The notes below the pieces were generated by a model. It made no database searches. It saw only the letters and a list, made by a program, of their open reading frames with translations, and was not told the origin of the DNA. The position numbers and the translations under genes were made by a program. This document shows positions 7,085-14,223 of a stretch of 19,945 nucleotides of DNA, piece by piece (position 1 is the stretch's first letter; every line of letters begins with the position of its first letter). Source of the stretch: Bacillota bacterium (GTDB taxonomy: Bacteria > Bacillota > Clostridia > Peptostreptococcales > Anaerovoracaceae); the NCBI GenBank assembly GCA_017431395.1, contig JAFRLD010000120.1, positions 1 through 19,945 on the forward strand, read 5' to 3'.

Positions 7085-8647
7085 TTATTTCTCCTTTATT
7101 CGGTATTTCGCGATGTCGACCATCGCGACACCGTCTATAAAAAAGGTGATATCTTCTGCAGACCTGTCCGTGTAGATCACATTCGACAGGACCTGCTCTC
7201 CATCATTGATAAACACTTCCGCGCTCATCCGGTCAAGTACCAGCCGCATCGTCAGCTCTCCGCCTCTGTCACGCACCTTCACCTGCCGGCGGGTCTTCTT
7301 CGTATGCCCTGCCCCGGAATGGCTCCGGTCGATCGTGACCATGGAATCCTCCGGTGCATAGGTGAAGCTGGTAAAGACCTCTTCGCCATTTACCTGCCCC
7401 TGGGCGAACCGCAGGGTGAATTCCCGGTAGACGTTTTCTCCTGCCGGCCGCAGATGGATCTCCATATCGATGCATCTGCCCCGGATCCCTTCGAAGGTCC
7501 TCGCGCTGTCCAGCCTTTGGCCCCTCAGGATCACCGGTTCGGTCCGCAGCTTCTCAAATTCCCGGATGGGTCTCTGGGTAAGCCGGCCGTCCTTAAGTTC
7601 CAGTTCCCTCGGAAGGCTCATCTGCCCGTTGATCGGGTAGTCGATGCCCCGGTGTTCGGCTGTGTCCGGATCCTGCATCCATCCGATCAGGATGCGCCGT
7701 CCGTCCGCGTCCTCCATAGTCTGGGCTGCGTAGAAGTCCAGTCCCTGGTCCAGTGGTCTGTGGCAGCTTATGCGGAAGTCTCCTTCCTCCGTCGTTTCAC
7801 CGATCATGCAAAAGCTGGTCTTGCCCCCCGGATAAGCCAGGTGATCCTCCGGCTCTGTTCCTCCTGCCGGTGTGCCGGCCAGAGTGCCGAAGCTACCTGC
7901 CGGTGTGCCGGGCGCCACGTCCATCGCGCTCGCGATCAGCATCTGCTGCCCCCCTAACTGAAACCAGTCGGGACATTCCCACATCCAGCCGAGAAGGTCC
8001 TTGCCCGTCTCATCCCGGTTCGAGACGATCACCCGGTCAAAACTCCAGGAGAATCCGTCTTCGCTGCGATAACGGAGCAGCTGCGTTCCATGCTCCCAGT
8101 TCCGGTTCGGCAGAAGCACCCGGTAGGTGCCGTCTTCCGCCCGGTAGATCTTCGGGTCCCGGAACTCGTACGGGTCGCCGCCCGCGGGAAGGTCCTCCGA
8201 TGTGATCACCGGGTTGCCCTCGTACTTCTCATACGTCAGGCCGTCCCCGAAGGCGATGCACTGCGTCTGGACTCCTCTGCGCTGCGGATCTTCCGGCACC
8301 GGAACGAATCCGGTGTACATCAGCATCTGCTTGCCGTCCCGCTCGATCGCCGTTCCGGAGAAGCATCCTCCCTCATCGTACCCCTGGTCGGGGGTGAGTG
8401 CAGGGGGCACATGCTCCCATCGCAGCAGATCGCTGCTAATGGCATGCCCCCAACTCACCGCACCCCAACTTGCATTGAAGGGATAGTATTGATAAAACAA
8501 GTGATAGCCTTCGCCATACCTGTTAAATCCGTTAGGATCGTTCATCCATCCGACGGGCGGGCTGAGATGAAACGCCGGCCGGTCTATGGACCGGATCAAT
8601 TCAGCGTTTTCGTGTTCATATTCAGTTATTGTCTTACTGCTGATCAT
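7085..8647 (-). CDS. GH32 beta-fructofuranosidase / sucrose hydrolase
   Basis: A 520-residue GH32 enzyme that cleaves beta-fructosides such as sucrose, raffinose or fructo-oligosaccharides. Catalytic triad motifs are all present: nucleophile D37 in WMNDPNG, the transition-state aspartate D164 in FRDP, and acid/base E224 in WECPDW. A five-bladed propeller followed by a beta-sandwich accounts for the length. The frame stays open upstream, but the ATG at 8647 is preferred: the protein then begins shortly before the conserved domain, overlaps the DUF624 gene by 14 bases and has GGAGG upstream, although at a rather long distance. No signal peptide, so it acts inside the cell. Because uptake is by an ABC transporter and not a phosphotransferase system, the substrate is probably unphosphorylated. 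Residues 246-263 carry a GTPAG repeat next to the acid/base region. Confidence 0.93.
   Translation of the reverse strand: MISSKTITEYEHENAELIRSIDRPAFHLSPPVGWMNDPNGFNRYGEGYHLFYQYYPFNASWGAVSWGHAISSDLLRWEHVPPALTPDQGYDEGGCFSGTAIERDGKQMLMYTGFVPVPEDPQRRGVQTQCIAFGDGLTYEKYEGNPVITSEDLPAGGDPYEFRDPKIYRAEDGTYRVLLPNRNWEHGTQLLRYRSEDGFSWSFDRVIVSNRDETGKDLLGWMWECPDWFQLGGQQMLIASAMDVAPGTPAGSFGTLAGTPAGGTEPEDHLAYPGGKTSFCMIGETTEEGDFRISCHRPLDQGLDFYAAQTMEDADGRRILIGWMQDPDTAEHRGIDYPINGQMSLPRELELKDGRLTQRPIREFEKLRTEPVILRGQRLDSARTFEGIRGRCIDMEIHLRPAGENVYREFTLRFAQGQVNGEEVFTSFTYAPEDSMVTIDRSHSGAGHTKKTRRQVKVRDRGGELTMRLVLDRMSAEVFINDGEQVLSNVIYTDRSAEDITFFIDGVAMVDIAKYRIKEK
7108..7128. repeat. Perfect inverted repeat at the GH32 3' end
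   Basis: TCGCGATG, 5-base spacer, CATCGCGA. It lies in the last codons of the GH32 gene, about 25 bases before the msmK start. In RNA it would form an 8-bp hairpin with no T run, so it could be a stabilising or processing site separating the two genes. It shares TCGCGAT with the hairpin arms of the left array. Confidence 0.55.
7863..7911. repeat. 33-bp in-frame repeat within the GH32 gene
   Basis: CCTGCCGGTGTGCCGG occurs at 7863-7878 and again at 7896-7911, a period of 33 bases (11 codons). It encodes GTPAGSFGTLA followed by a second GTPAGG. This gives a glycine/proline-rich loop inserted in the catalytic propeller just after the acid/base strand. Confidence 0.8.
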
Positions 8648-9305
8648 CCTCTGTATCTGCCTCCGGATCTTCTTCCAGCTCCTCTTCCATCTCGTCTTCC
8701 ATCTTCTGAAAGATCGGATCGTAAAGCAGGGCACATGCCCCAGCCGGGAGCGATAATCCGTAGATTACGTATACCAGGAGCGCGATCCCGTGGATGTACC
8801 ACAGGAAGACCGCCCATACGGCCCAGATCGCGGCCATGGCCAGGCTTCTGGGGATATGCCCCATGGCCAGGCGCACAGCGTTGATCAGCGTTCCTCTGAT
8901 CGAGTTTTCGTAGCGGCTGAACAAGGCGAACGCATAGATCCCGATCACGAAGGCACAGATGCCGATCACCGTAATGATGATCATGAGCACGGTGGATGCC
9001 TTCGAGTCGATGGCGTGCAGCAGGAACAGATCCGCTGCTGCTATGGCTCCTGCCCCGAGAAAGATCAGGCCTAAGCCGATCCCCTGCCGCATGTTCTGCT
9101 TCAGGGCCTTGCGGTACTGTTTCCACGGGGATAAGCCGTCCTGCCGGATCATGTGGATCAGCACATTGTTCATCGCCGTCAATGCAGGTCCTGTCGTGAC
9201 GATCGGGATCATGACGATCACCGTCATCAGATTGACGATGGCCAGATCCACGACCCGTGTCAGGAACTGCATGAGTGGATTGTTGTTGTCAAAGAACCGG
9301 TCCAT
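8634..9305 (-). CDS. DUF624 (YesL-family) membrane protein
   Basis: A 223-residue integral membrane protein of the DUF624/YesL family, which is commonly found next to sugar ABC transporters in Firmicutes and whose biochemical role is unsettled. The N-terminal MDRFFDNNNPLMQFLTRVVDLAIVNLMTVI is typical of the family. About five hydrophobic segments follow, with a long acidic tail (MEDEMEEELEEDPEADTEDDQQ) that is probably cytoplasmic. The frame remains open further upstream, but the ATG at 9305 is chosen because it begins one base after the msmG stop and has AAGGGA before it. Its place directly after the permeases and overlapping the GH32 start suggests a helper role in transporter assembly or regulation, which is inference. 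Confidence 0.85.
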   Translation of the reverse strand: MDRFFDNNNPLMQFLTRVVDLAIVNLMTVIVMIPIVTTGPALTAMNNVLIHMIRQDGLSPWKQYRKALKQNMRQGIGLGLIFLGAGAIAAADLFLLHAIDSKASTVLMIIITVIGICAFVIGIYAFALFSRYENSIRGTLINAVRLAMGHIPRSLAMAAIWAVWAVFLWYIHGIALLVYVIYGLSLPAGACALLYDPIFQKMEDEMEEELEEDPEADTEDDQQ

Positions 9306-9306
9306 G

Positions 9307-10170
9307 TTATCCCTTGACCGCGCCGGCGGTAACGCCCGCAACGATGTGCTTCTGCAGGAACAGATACAGGATCAGGATCGGCAGCATTGCCAGCAGCAGG
9401 GCCGCCATGACCAGACCGATGTCTGTAGAGTATGTTCCGTAGAATGCCTGTGTAGCGATCGGGATCGTGTACAGGTTCTTGTCTCCCAGTACAAGACTTG
9501 GCAGGAGGTAGTCGTTCCAGAAGGCCATAGCGTCGATGATCGCTACGGTCGCCACGGTCGGTTTCAGCAGTGGGAAGACGATCTTCCAGAAGGTCTGCCA
9601 CCTGCTGCAGCCGTCGATCAGGGCTGCCTCCTCAAGTTCTAATGGTATGTTCGAATGTATCGCTCCATGGAACATGAAGGTCGCCATGGAGACGGAGAAT
9701 CCCGTGTGCATCAGGATCAGGGTGATCCGGCTGTTCAGGATGCCGAAGATGCCGCCGTATACGGATACCAGCGGTACCATCAGTACCTGGAACGGGATGA
9801 CCATGGAAGCGATCATGAGCGCGAACAGCAGTGCGCAGGCTTTCCAGTTCTGGTTACGCACGATGACGAAGGACGCCATGGCGGAGAACAGAATGGTCAG
9901 GACCGTAGCGCAAAAGGTGATGATCGCGGAGTTCTTGAATACGTTCCAGAAATCCATCTTCTCCATCGCGTCCGGGAAGTTCTGTAATGTGAATCCGTGC
10001 TCACCGATCAGGGCAAGCGGGTCGGATGTGATATCGCCTTTTATCTTGAATACGTTGATCAGTACCAGAAGGAAAGGTATGACGAACATGATGAAGACGA
10101 TGATCAGCACGATGATCGTAACGATCTGGCGTGTTCTTTTCTGCTTAGCAGCTAATTCGTTCTGATTCAT
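9307..10170 (-). CDS. msmG: Sugar ABC transporter permease MsmG (MalG family)
   Basis: A 287-residue inner-membrane permease of the carbohydrate uptake-1 family. It has an N-terminal membrane segment (IVTIIVLIIVFIMFVIPFLLVLINV) and several further hydrophobic helices. The EAA loop, EEAALIDGCSRWQTFWKIVFPLLKP, is the docking site for the ATPase. The C-terminus ending IVAGVTAGAVKG is typical of the MalG branch. Its ATG overlaps the msmF stop as TAATG, which implies translational coupling. Length is normal for the family (about 275-290). It pairs with MsmF to form the channel for the sugar delivered by MsmE. The exact sugar is inferred from the neighbouring enzymes. Confidence 0.95.
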   Translation of the reverse strand: MNQNELAAKQKRTRQIVTIIVLIIVFIMFVIPFLLVLINVFKIKGDITSDPLALIGEHGFTLQNFPDAMEKMDFWNVFKNSAIITFCATVLTILFSAMASFVIVRNQNWKACALLFALMIASMVIPFQVLMVPLVSVYGGIFGILNSRITLILMHTGFSVSMATFMFHGAIHSNIPLELEEAALIDGCSRWQTFWKIVFPLLKPTVATVAIIDAMAFWNDYLLPSLVLGDKNLYTIPIATQAFYGTYSTDIGLVMAALLLAMLPILILYLFLQKHIVAGVTAGAVKG

Positions 10171-11048
10171 TATGCTTCCACCTCCCCTTTCTTACCGATA
10201 TAGACCTGAGCAATACCGATGATGGCGCAGACGAGGAACAGGATCAATGCCTCTGCCTGACCTGTGCCGTAATCCTTGTAGATGAAGGCCTTGTTGTATA
10301 CGTGCATCGCAGCGAGTACCGAAGAGTTGAACGGCTCACCATTCGTCAACGACAGGTTGACATCGTAGACGACGAAGCATCTGGTGATGCTCAGGAAGAT
10401 GCATGTTACGAAGGATGTCCGCATAAGCGGGATCGTGACGTTCTTCATGGCCTGTGCCGATGTGCATCCGTCGATCATAGCGGCTTCCTTAAGGGAATCG
10501 GAGACTCCCATGAAGCCAGCCACGTAGATCAGCATCATGTAGCCGGCGTATTGCCAGACGGATACCAGGATCAGGCAGAACATGGCGCCGCCGGTCGATG
10601 ACAGCAGCGACGGAACGGTCCCTCCGACGATCGCTTCGCCGATGGCGACGAACGCGCGGTTGAAGACGAACTTCCAGACATAACCCAGGACGATGCCGCC
10701 GATCAGGTTCGGAATGAAGAATCCCGCCCGGAAGAAGTTCTGTCCCTTGATGCCGCTGGTGACCAGATAGGCCAGCGCGAATGCGACAGCGTTAACGAAT
10801 ATAACAGCGAATGCTGAGTAAATGATCGTCCGTCCCATGGAGCCCCAGAAGTAGGCATCCTTGAAGGCGGAGACGTAGTTAGCGATTCCTACGAACGGTT
10901 TGTCGACGGAGACACCGTCCCAGCTTGTAAATGTCAGATACAGACCGTAAATGAACGGAATGACGATGACCATACAGAACAGGACGACGGCAGGGCCGGC
11001 AAACATGAGGAATTGTTTTGTCTTATAAGACATTGTATTTCTTTCCAT
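10170..11048 (-). CDS. msmF: Sugar ABC transporter permease MsmF (MalF family)
   Basis: A 292-residue permease with about six membrane helices. The N-terminus QFLMFAGPAVVLFCMVIVIPFIYGLYLTFTSWDG is typical of MalF-type carbohydrate permeases. The EAA loop KEAAMIDGCTSAQAMKNVTIPLM is intact, so it should bind the MsmK ATPase. A strong GGAGGAGG site lies before the ATG at 11048, and the gene starts 19 bases below the msmE stop. A second Met (residue 6) is possible but is less well placed. It lacks the long periplasmic loop of enterobacterial MalF, as is usual in Firmicutes. Confidence 0.95.
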   Translation of the reverse strand: MERNTMSYKTKQFLMFAGPAVVLFCMVIVIPFIYGLYLTFTSWDGVSVDKPFVGIANYVSAFKDAYFWGSMGRTIIYSAFAVIFVNAVAFALAYLVTSGIKGQNFFRAGFFIPNLIGGIVLGYVWKFVFNRAFVAIGEAIVGGTVPSLLSSTGGAMFCLILVSVWQYAGYMMLIYVAGFMGVSDSLKEAAMIDGCTSAQAMKNVTIPLMRTSFVTCIFLSITRCFVVYDVNLSLTNGEPFNSSVLAAMHVYNKAFIYKDYGTGQAEALILFLVCAIIGIAQVYIGKKGEVEA

Positions 11049-11067
11049 TGATGAACCTCCTCCCTGC

Positions 11068-12369
11068 TTAGTTCTCGTGCGGTGTCAGCGTCTTGGTCTT
11101 CCAGTAGGTCTCTACGTCCTTGGCGAAGCCTTCGCGGTCGCTCTTGTCCGCCAGATACTTCTGGAACATAGCACCAAGGATAGCGTAGTGATCGTCCGGC
11201 AGATAGTTGTAGTTCGGGACCAATGCTCCCTTGACGGCATACTTCTGTACGGACTTGCCGAGCGGGTCTCCGACCTTCTTGTCGATGTTGGAGAAAGCCG
11301 GGACCAGAGCGCATTCGTCTACCAGGAAGCTCTGGCCGTCTTCTTCATAGACGAGCCAGTTCAGGAAATCCTTAGCCTGCTGTCTCTGCTCATCCGATGT
11401 GCTGCTGGAAGAGTCGATGAAGAAGTATTTGGAACCACCGCCGACCAGCTTTTGGTTCATGCCGTCATCCAGATCCTGCGGGATCGGCATCAGGCCCATG
11501 TTCTCGGTGTAGTCATAGGCACTGATCACGGACCAGTCCCAGTTACCGCCGAACAGGAAGGCGATCTCGCCTTCGGCCAGCTTTTGCTCGGTTACTTCAC
11601 GCTCTGCAGAGATGGCGCTTGCCTTCGAATAACTGTTGTCTTTCAGTACGTCGAAAGTATCCATCAGTGCATTGTACTTCTGATCTTCGATCAGTTTGAC
11701 GGAGCCGTCGGAAAGGCCTCTGACGAAGGCATCCGGGTCTTCTCTCTCTTCATAGACCTGGGCCAGATAGTGGGCGCCCAGCGACCAGTTTTCCTTCAGG
11801 ACACCGGTGGGTGATTCCATTCCGCCCTTTTTCAGTTCTTCGATCAGCCCGCAGAACGCGGTGTAGGTCGAATAATCTTTTGGCTTGAATGTTTTGCCAG
11901 TGATCTTCTCAATGGCGTCCTTGTTGTAGATGATTCCGCGTGCCTCGATACAGACCGGGAATCCATAGACTTTGTCGTCGATACTGATCGCGTACTGGGT
12001 GTCTTTCACCCAATCCTGATCACTCAGATCGACCGCGTGCTCCTCAGCCAGGGAATACACGTCCTTCGCATCCACCATGGACAACGTGTACGGATTTCCA
12101 GACGCGTACTTCGTTGCCAGATGCGCGGACACCGTATCGGAGGAATAATAGACCTCCACCGGCACGCCCGTCTGCTCTGTATAGCGTTCCGCCATCTGCA
12201 GCATCTGATCCTGGATCTCCATCTTGGAGTTAAAGATCGTGATCCCGTCTGAGCTGCCGGTGTTTCCTTCATCTGAGGAATTACCGCAGCCTGTTACGAC
12301 GAACATCATGCCAGCTGCCATGACCAGGACCGCTATCAGAGCAAATACATGCTTGATACTTCCTTTCAA
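11068..12369 (-). CDS. msmE: Sugar ABC transporter substrate-binding lipoprotein MsmE
   Basis: A 433-residue extracellular solute-binding protein, family 1. The N-terminus has a basic start, a hydrophobic stretch and a lipobox VVTGC with the modified cysteine at 28, so the mature protein is anchored to the outer face of the membrane. The ensuing GNSSDEGNTGSSDG linker is typical. It begins with TTG at 12369, supported by AGGAGGTGA at ideal spacing. No better ATG is available before the signal peptide. It is the first gene of the operon, behind a strong promoter and an operator. Surrounding enzymes suggest raffinose-family sugars or sucrose/fructo-oligosaccharides as ligand. The binding residues cannot be read off with confidence. 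Confidence 0.94.
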   Translation of the reverse strand: MKGSIKHVFALIAVLVMAAGMMFVVTGCGNSSDEGNTGSSDGITIFNSKMEIQDQMLQMAERYTEQTGVPVEVYYSSDTVSAHLATKYASGNPYTLSMVDAKDVYSLAEEHAVDLSDQDWVKDTQYAISIDDKVYGFPVCIEARGIIYNKDAIEKITGKTFKPKDYSTYTAFCGLIEELKKGGMESPTGVLKENWSLGAHYLAQVYEEREDPDAFVRGLSDGSVKLIEDQKYNALMDTFDVLKDNSYSKASAISAEREVTEQKLAEGEIAFLFGGNWDWSVISAYDYTENMGLMPIPQDLDDGMNQKLVGGGSKYFFIDSSSSTSDEQRQQAKDFLNWLVYEEDGQSFLVDECALVPAFSNIDKKVGDPLGKSVQKYAVKGALVPNYNYLPDDHYAILGAMFQKYLADKSDREGFAKDVETYWKTKTLTPHEN

Positions 12370-12478
12370 TACGTCACCTCCTACACTGACGCGCTCTGTT
12401 TCAGGCGCGCCTTACCGATCCGGTTCGCTCTCTTCTCACTCCTCTTTTTTTATTTCTCTATTTATCCCCGAAAATTTG

Positions 12479-12492
12479 AGTAACCGGTTACT
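12479..12492. promoter_or_regulatory. Operator at the msmE transcription start
   Basis: AGTAACCGGTTACT is a perfect 14-bp palindrome with the central CG typical of LacI-family operators. It covers roughly +1 to +15 of the msmE transcript, so a bound repressor would block the promoter. A related site lies near the lacI-type gene. Confidence 0.72.
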
Positions 12493-12500
12493 TTCCGACC

Positions 12501-12530
12501 ATTCTAACATTATTAAAAGGTCTGTGTCAA
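12501..12530 (-). promoter_or_regulatory. msmE operon promoter
   Basis: On the minus strand, TTGACA (12530-12525), an 18-base spacer and TAGAAT (12506-12501). The -35 is a perfect consensus. The predicted start near 12494 gives a leader of about 125 bases before the TTG start codon. Within the leader, a GGCGCGCC palindrome lies some 30 bases before the ribosome site. Confidence 0.75.
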
Positions 12531-12637
12531 CCGGACGACAATTGTTAGAATATTGTATTTTCAACATTTATTGCAGTTTTTTCCATGTTTGTGTTCGGCT
12601 CCGTTTGTCATGACGTGAGGTCGTGTTACTTGTTTAA

Positions 12638-12661
12638 AGTAACCGTTTACTATAAACGGTT
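12638..12661. promoter_or_regulatory. Second operator region upstream of the regulator gene
   Basis: AGTAACCGTTTACT (12638-12651) differs from a perfect palindrome at one symmetric pair and matches the operator at 12479. It overlaps a further inverted repeat, AACCGTTTA (12641-12649) with TAAACGGTT (12653-12661). It abuts the regulator's -35 box. Two sites about 160 bases apart could allow looping and autoregulation, which is inference. Confidence 0.62.
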
Positions 12662-12665
12662 GCGC

Positions 12666-12694
12666 TTGTGCTTTTTTAGGATTCAGACTATAAT
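12666..12694 (+). promoter_or_regulatory. Promoter of the LacI-family gene
   Basis: TTGTGC, a 17-base spacer, and a perfect TATAAT at 12689-12694. The predicted start is near 12701, about 30 bases before the ATG. The adjacent operator suggests autoregulation. Confidence 0.6.
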
Positions 12695-12730
12695 TATTAT
12701 TGTTCTCAAAGAGGCAGAAAGGGTGAGAAA

Positions 12731-13765
12731 ATGGCTCAAAATGCAACGTATCAGGACATAGCGAATTACACCGGCTTTTCAAAGACCACGATCTCCCGCT
12801 ATTTCAACCGGCCGGATTCCGTGACACCGGAAAACCGCAGGAAAATAGAACATGCCCAGGAGGTCCTTAATTACAAAGGCAACAAGGTCGCCCGCATCCT
12901 GGCCAGCGGCAAGACGGAATTCATCGGTCTGATCATTCCGAATATGTACCTGAGTTTTTATGGGGAAGTGATCTCCGAGTTCCTGAGAACCCATGACCGC
13001 TACGGCTACAAGTTCATCGTATTCAATGGAAGCGGCGATGAGGAGTCCGAGCGGCGTTACATCGGTGAGCTGCTCTCCTATCACGTGGAAGGCCTGATCG
13101 TCCTGAGCCACACAGTCCCCTCTTATGAACTGGCCTCCTACCGGACTCCGGTCGTTGCCATCGAACGGGAAGACTTCTACATCAGCAGCGTCAATTCGGA
13201 CAACCACTCCGGCGGCGCCTCCGCTGCCCGCCATCTCTATGAACGCGGCTGCGATCTCCTGATCCACATCAACAAAGGCGGCGACGATCCCCGCATCCCC
13301 GCCCAGGACCGCATCGACGGTTTCTGCAGCGTCTGCGATGAGCTCAAGGTCCGCCATAAGGTCCTGACCTACGAGGGCGAGACCAGCTATGCCGATCTCG
13401 AAACCAAGATCATCCCGATCATCGACCGCATCATCGACACCTGGCCGGACCATCGCAAAGGCATCTTCTGCAGCAGCGATTCCATCGCGAACATCACCCT
13501 GAACCACCTCTTCCACCGCTTCGGCAAGCTTCCGGACGATTTCCGCATCATCGGATTCGACGGCTCCCCTATCGCGAGCCGGGCCGTCATGCCACTCACC
13601 ACCATACGGCAGCAGGTCGATGTCATGGTCGACAACGCCATGGAACTTCTCATCGAACAGATCCAGGCGATCAAGGACGCCGAGTCCGGCCGCCCCGTCA
13701 CCCTTCACCCCGAACCTAAGCACCGGATCATTCCCCCGGTCCTGCAGGTGGGGTCTACGACTTAG
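12731..13765 (+). CDS. LacI-family transcriptional regulator of the sugar operon
   Basis: A 344-residue regulator. The helix-turn-helix ATYQDIANYTGFSKTTISRYFNRPDSVTPENRRKI (5-39) and following hinge region (to about 60) bind operators. The remainder is the periplasmic-binding-protein-like sensor domain, starting FIGLIIPNMYLSFY and including VEGLIVLSH, FCSSDSIAN, RIIGFDGSPIA and LTTIRQQVDVM. The start has AAGGGTGAG just upstream. It is divergent from msmE, and the shared spacer contains two LacI-type palindromes, so it most likely represses the operon until a sugar is bound. The inducer is not known. Length is normal for the family. The C-terminal end is followed by GC-rich tandem repeats. Confidence 0.93.
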   Translation: MAQNATYQDIANYTGFSKTTISRYFNRPDSVTPENRRKIEHAQEVLNYKGNKVARILASGKTEFIGLIIPNMYLSFYGEVISEFLRTHDRYGYKFIVFNGSGDEESERRYIGELLSYHVEGLIVLSHTVPSYELASYRTPVVAIEREDFYISSVNSDNHSGGASAARHLYERGCDLLIHINKGGDDPRIPAQDRIDGFCSVCDELKVRHKVLTYEGETSYADLETKIIPIIDRIIDTWPDHRKGIFCSSDSIANITLNHLFHRFGKLPDDFRIIGFDGSPIASRAVMPLTTIRQQVDVMVDNAMELLIEQIQAIKDAESGRPVTLHPEPKHRIIPPVLQVGSTT

Positions 13766-13936
13766 GTTGGGGGTCCGGTTGGCGGTACGTCGGCGATACG
13801 TCGGCGGTACGGTACAGTCCGGTTGGGCGGCTTGGTCCGGTACAGTCCGGTGCAGCGGCTTGGTTGGGGGCGCGGTTGGGTACGGTCCTATTCGGCGGCT
13901 CGGTCCGGGGTCAAGTCCGGTCCGGCAGCGGCCCGG
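13766..13936. repeat. GC-rich degenerate tandem repeats (28 bp and 11 bp) after the regulator
   Basis: Three 28-base units lie at 13811-13838, 13839-13866 and 13879-13906. Each begins GGTAC[AG]GTCC and ends near CGGCT[TC]GGT; units 1 and 3 agree at 23 of 28 positions by eye. Before them, GGCGGTACGTC occurs in about three 11-base steps from 13781. The strand is strongly G-rich over C in places, and no plausible gene covers the region. Confidence 0.75.
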
Positions 13937-13977
13937 AATTGTAAAAAACGGCCGGTTTCGACCCCTTTTTTACAATT
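13937..13977 (+). terminator. Probable terminator of the LacI-family gene (hairpin 1)
   Basis: The stem has a GGT-TTCG-ACC tip and runs into a six-base T tract. It is the first hairpin downstream of the regulator stop, about 170 bases away. The symmetric A tract means it could also act leftward. Confidence 0.55.
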
Positions 13978-14081
13978 TTTCTAAGCGAAATTGTAAAAAA
14001 CAGCTCTGTAGACAGCTGTTTTTACAATTTTACAGCCCTAAAAAAGTAATTAATTGGAAATTCTATAACTATAATTTACAT

Positions 14082-14110
14082 CTATAATATATAATGCCAA
14101 CAAATGCCAA
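14082..14110 (-). promoter_or_regulatory. Possible promoter in the AT-rich segment between hairpin pairs
   Basis: On the minus strand, TTGGCA (14110-14105), a 17-base spacer, and TTATAG (14087-14082). A transcript would run into hairpin 2 after about 50 bases and could end there as a small RNA. AT-rich DNA gives many such matches by chance, so this is weak. Confidence 0.2.
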
Positions 14111-14178
14111 TATATTACAGCAATTATTGTAAAAACCATACTATTTAGCATGGTTTTTTACAATTTTCCAATCATTTG

Positions 14179-14215
14179 TTGTAAAAAACGCCGTCAAATT
14201 GCGGCGTTTTTACAA
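14179..14215 (-). terminator. Terminator of the alpha-galactosidase operon (hairpin 4)
   Basis: On the minus strand the stem CGCCG-loop-CGGCG is followed directly by TTTTTT, only a few bases after the GH36 stop codon. This is a classic intrinsic terminator. Confidence 0.75.
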
Positions 14216-14223
14216 TTGTCATA

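Larger units (their letters stand above)
13937..14215. repeat. Four hairpins with shared TTGTAAAAAAC arms and variable inner stems
   Basis: Hairpins at 13937-13977, 13988-14030, 14126-14164 and 14179-14215. All have an outer arm TTGTAAAA(A)AC pairing with G(T)TTTTTACAA. The inner stems differ but still pair: CAGCT/AGCTG in the second, CCAT/ATGG in the third, CGCCG/CGGCG in the fourth, and GGT-TTCG-ACC in the first. Members of each pair start 51 or 53 bases apart. The two pairs flank a roughly 95-base AT-rich segment. The A and T tracts make each a possible two-way terminator between convergent genes, but four copies with the same arms point to a repeat family. Confidence 0.88.

Noticed and set aside
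12561..12782. 73-codon minus-strand frame across the regulator promoter
   Set aside because: It overlaps both operator and promoter elements and the regulator's start, with no ribosome site.
12779..13723. 314-codon open frame antisense to the LacI-family gene
   Set aside because: The sense gene has a clear helix-turn-helix and sensor domain; the antisense product is not family-like.
13937..14215. Integron attC sites
   Set aside because: They have paired arms with variable inner stems, but the ends do not match the attC core (RYYYAAC/GTTRRRY) and there are no cassettes between them.
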